DNA from: Roseivivax sp. GX 12232
GTDB taxonomy: Bacteria; Pseudomonadota; Alphaproteobacteria; Rhodobacterales; Rhodobacteraceae
Length of the DNA stretch: 64,000 nt
Direction of reading: 5' to 3'
NCBI RefSeq assembly: GCF_021272185.1
Contig: NZ_JAJSEC010000002.1
Coordinates: 186,001-250,000, forward strand
Shown piece after piece: positions 63,866-64,000 of the stretch (the first letter of the stretch is position 1; each line of letters starts with the position of its first letter). The notes beneath the pieces are model-generated. The model was not told where the DNA came from. It searched no databases and worked only from the letters and a program-made list of their open reading frames with translations. A program made the position numbers and the translations under genes.

Positions 63866-64000
63866 CCCGCGGTCTCCTTGTTCTTGAGCCCGGTGCCGAG
63901 ATAGGCCTCGATCACCTCGTCGTTGGCCTTGATCTCCGCGATGGTGCCGCGGGCCAGGACCTTGCCCTCGGCCATGACGATCACCGGGTCGCAAAGACGG
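63862..64000 (-). CDS. livG: Branched-chain amino-acid ABC transporter ATP-binding protein (C-terminal fragment)
   Basis: Only the last 45 or so residues are inside the window: RLCDPVIVMAEGKVLARGTI followed by AEIKANDEVIEAYLGTGLKN, which is the typical end of a LivG ATPase (VMAEGKVLAEG, EAYLG). The stop TGA overlaps the livF start. The N-terminal part lies beyond the edge. Confidence 0.9.
   Translation of the reverse strand, partial: RLCDPVIVMAEGKVLARGTIAEIKANDEVIEAYLGTGLKNKETAG

Overview
The window is about 68% GC, gene-dense and colinear with many short operons joined by ATGA stop-start overlaps. The gene families point to an alphaproteobacterium of the Rhodobacterales (Paracoccaceae/Roseobacter group): aglEFGAK, PhyR-NepR-EcfG, TRAP transporters, BioR, NasTS and a GTTC-N7-GTTC SOS box. 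No insertion sequence, prophage or CRISPR array was seen. This is ordinary chromosomal sequence whose most interesting content is regulatory.

Layout. 1-7.7 kb: alpha-glucoside uptake and hydrolysis (LacI regulator, aglE-F-G-A-K), with two identical LacI-type operators. 7.7-10.7 kb: uvrA behind a clear SOS box. 10.7-12.5 kb (minus): a membrane protein with a DnaQ-like exonuclease fold that has lost most catalytic residues, plus a small membrane partner. 12.9-16.0 kb: a dctPQM TRAP transporter running into a 41-bp tandem repeat. 16.2-22.3 kb: a general-stress-response (GSR) island. phyR diverges from nepR-ecfG-sensor kinase-amidoligase-C26 peptidase, and the island is flanked by three small genes that each carry a recognisable EcfG promoter (GGAAC-N17-CGTT or close to it).

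22.3-27.4 kb: a zinc uptake island (zevA-zevB, zur-znuC-znuB, divergent znuA) with a Zur box and extraordinary histidine-rich tracts. 27.6-33.3 kb: an orphan ParB-like protein, a cystine/polar amino-acid ABC transporter, an AhpD-like protein and its divergent TetR regulator with two operators, and an L-2-hydroxyglutarate dehydrogenase-like oxidase. 33.5-48.0 kb: a complete nitrate assimilation locus: nasT-nasS, a leader with two ANTAR-type hexaloop hairpins and a terminator, nrtA-nrtB-nrtCD (fused double ATPase), nirB-nirD, nasA, a TrpD2-like gene and cysG. NasS/NasT should sense nitrate and let transcription through the leader. The transporter brings in nitrate, NasA and NirBD reduce it to ammonium, and CysG supplies siroheme for NirB.

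48.3-51.4 kb: a secreted alpha/beta hydrolase and two orphan secreted proteins in a locally AT-richer patch. 51.4-53.3 kb: bioR, bioY and a DUF1284 gene with BioR boxes. 53.4 kb: tRNA-Asn(GUU). 53.6-56.3 kb: a metallo-beta-lactamase-fold hydrolase, a divergent EnvZ-like kinase and a small secreted protein. 56.4-60.5 kb (minus): a LuxR response regulator, a FIST-domain (NosP-type) sensor and a hybrid kinase. 60.6-64.0 kb (minus): livG-livF-livH-livM branched-chain amino-acid transport, with livG cut by the window edge.

Best candidates for something undescribed: the amidoligase/peptidase pair translationally packed behind the GSR sensor kinase together with a cluster of EcfG-driven small genes; the membrane-anchored pseudo-exonuclease; and the TrpD2-like gene in the nitrate operon. 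Domain calls rest on motifs read by eye; no database search was possible.
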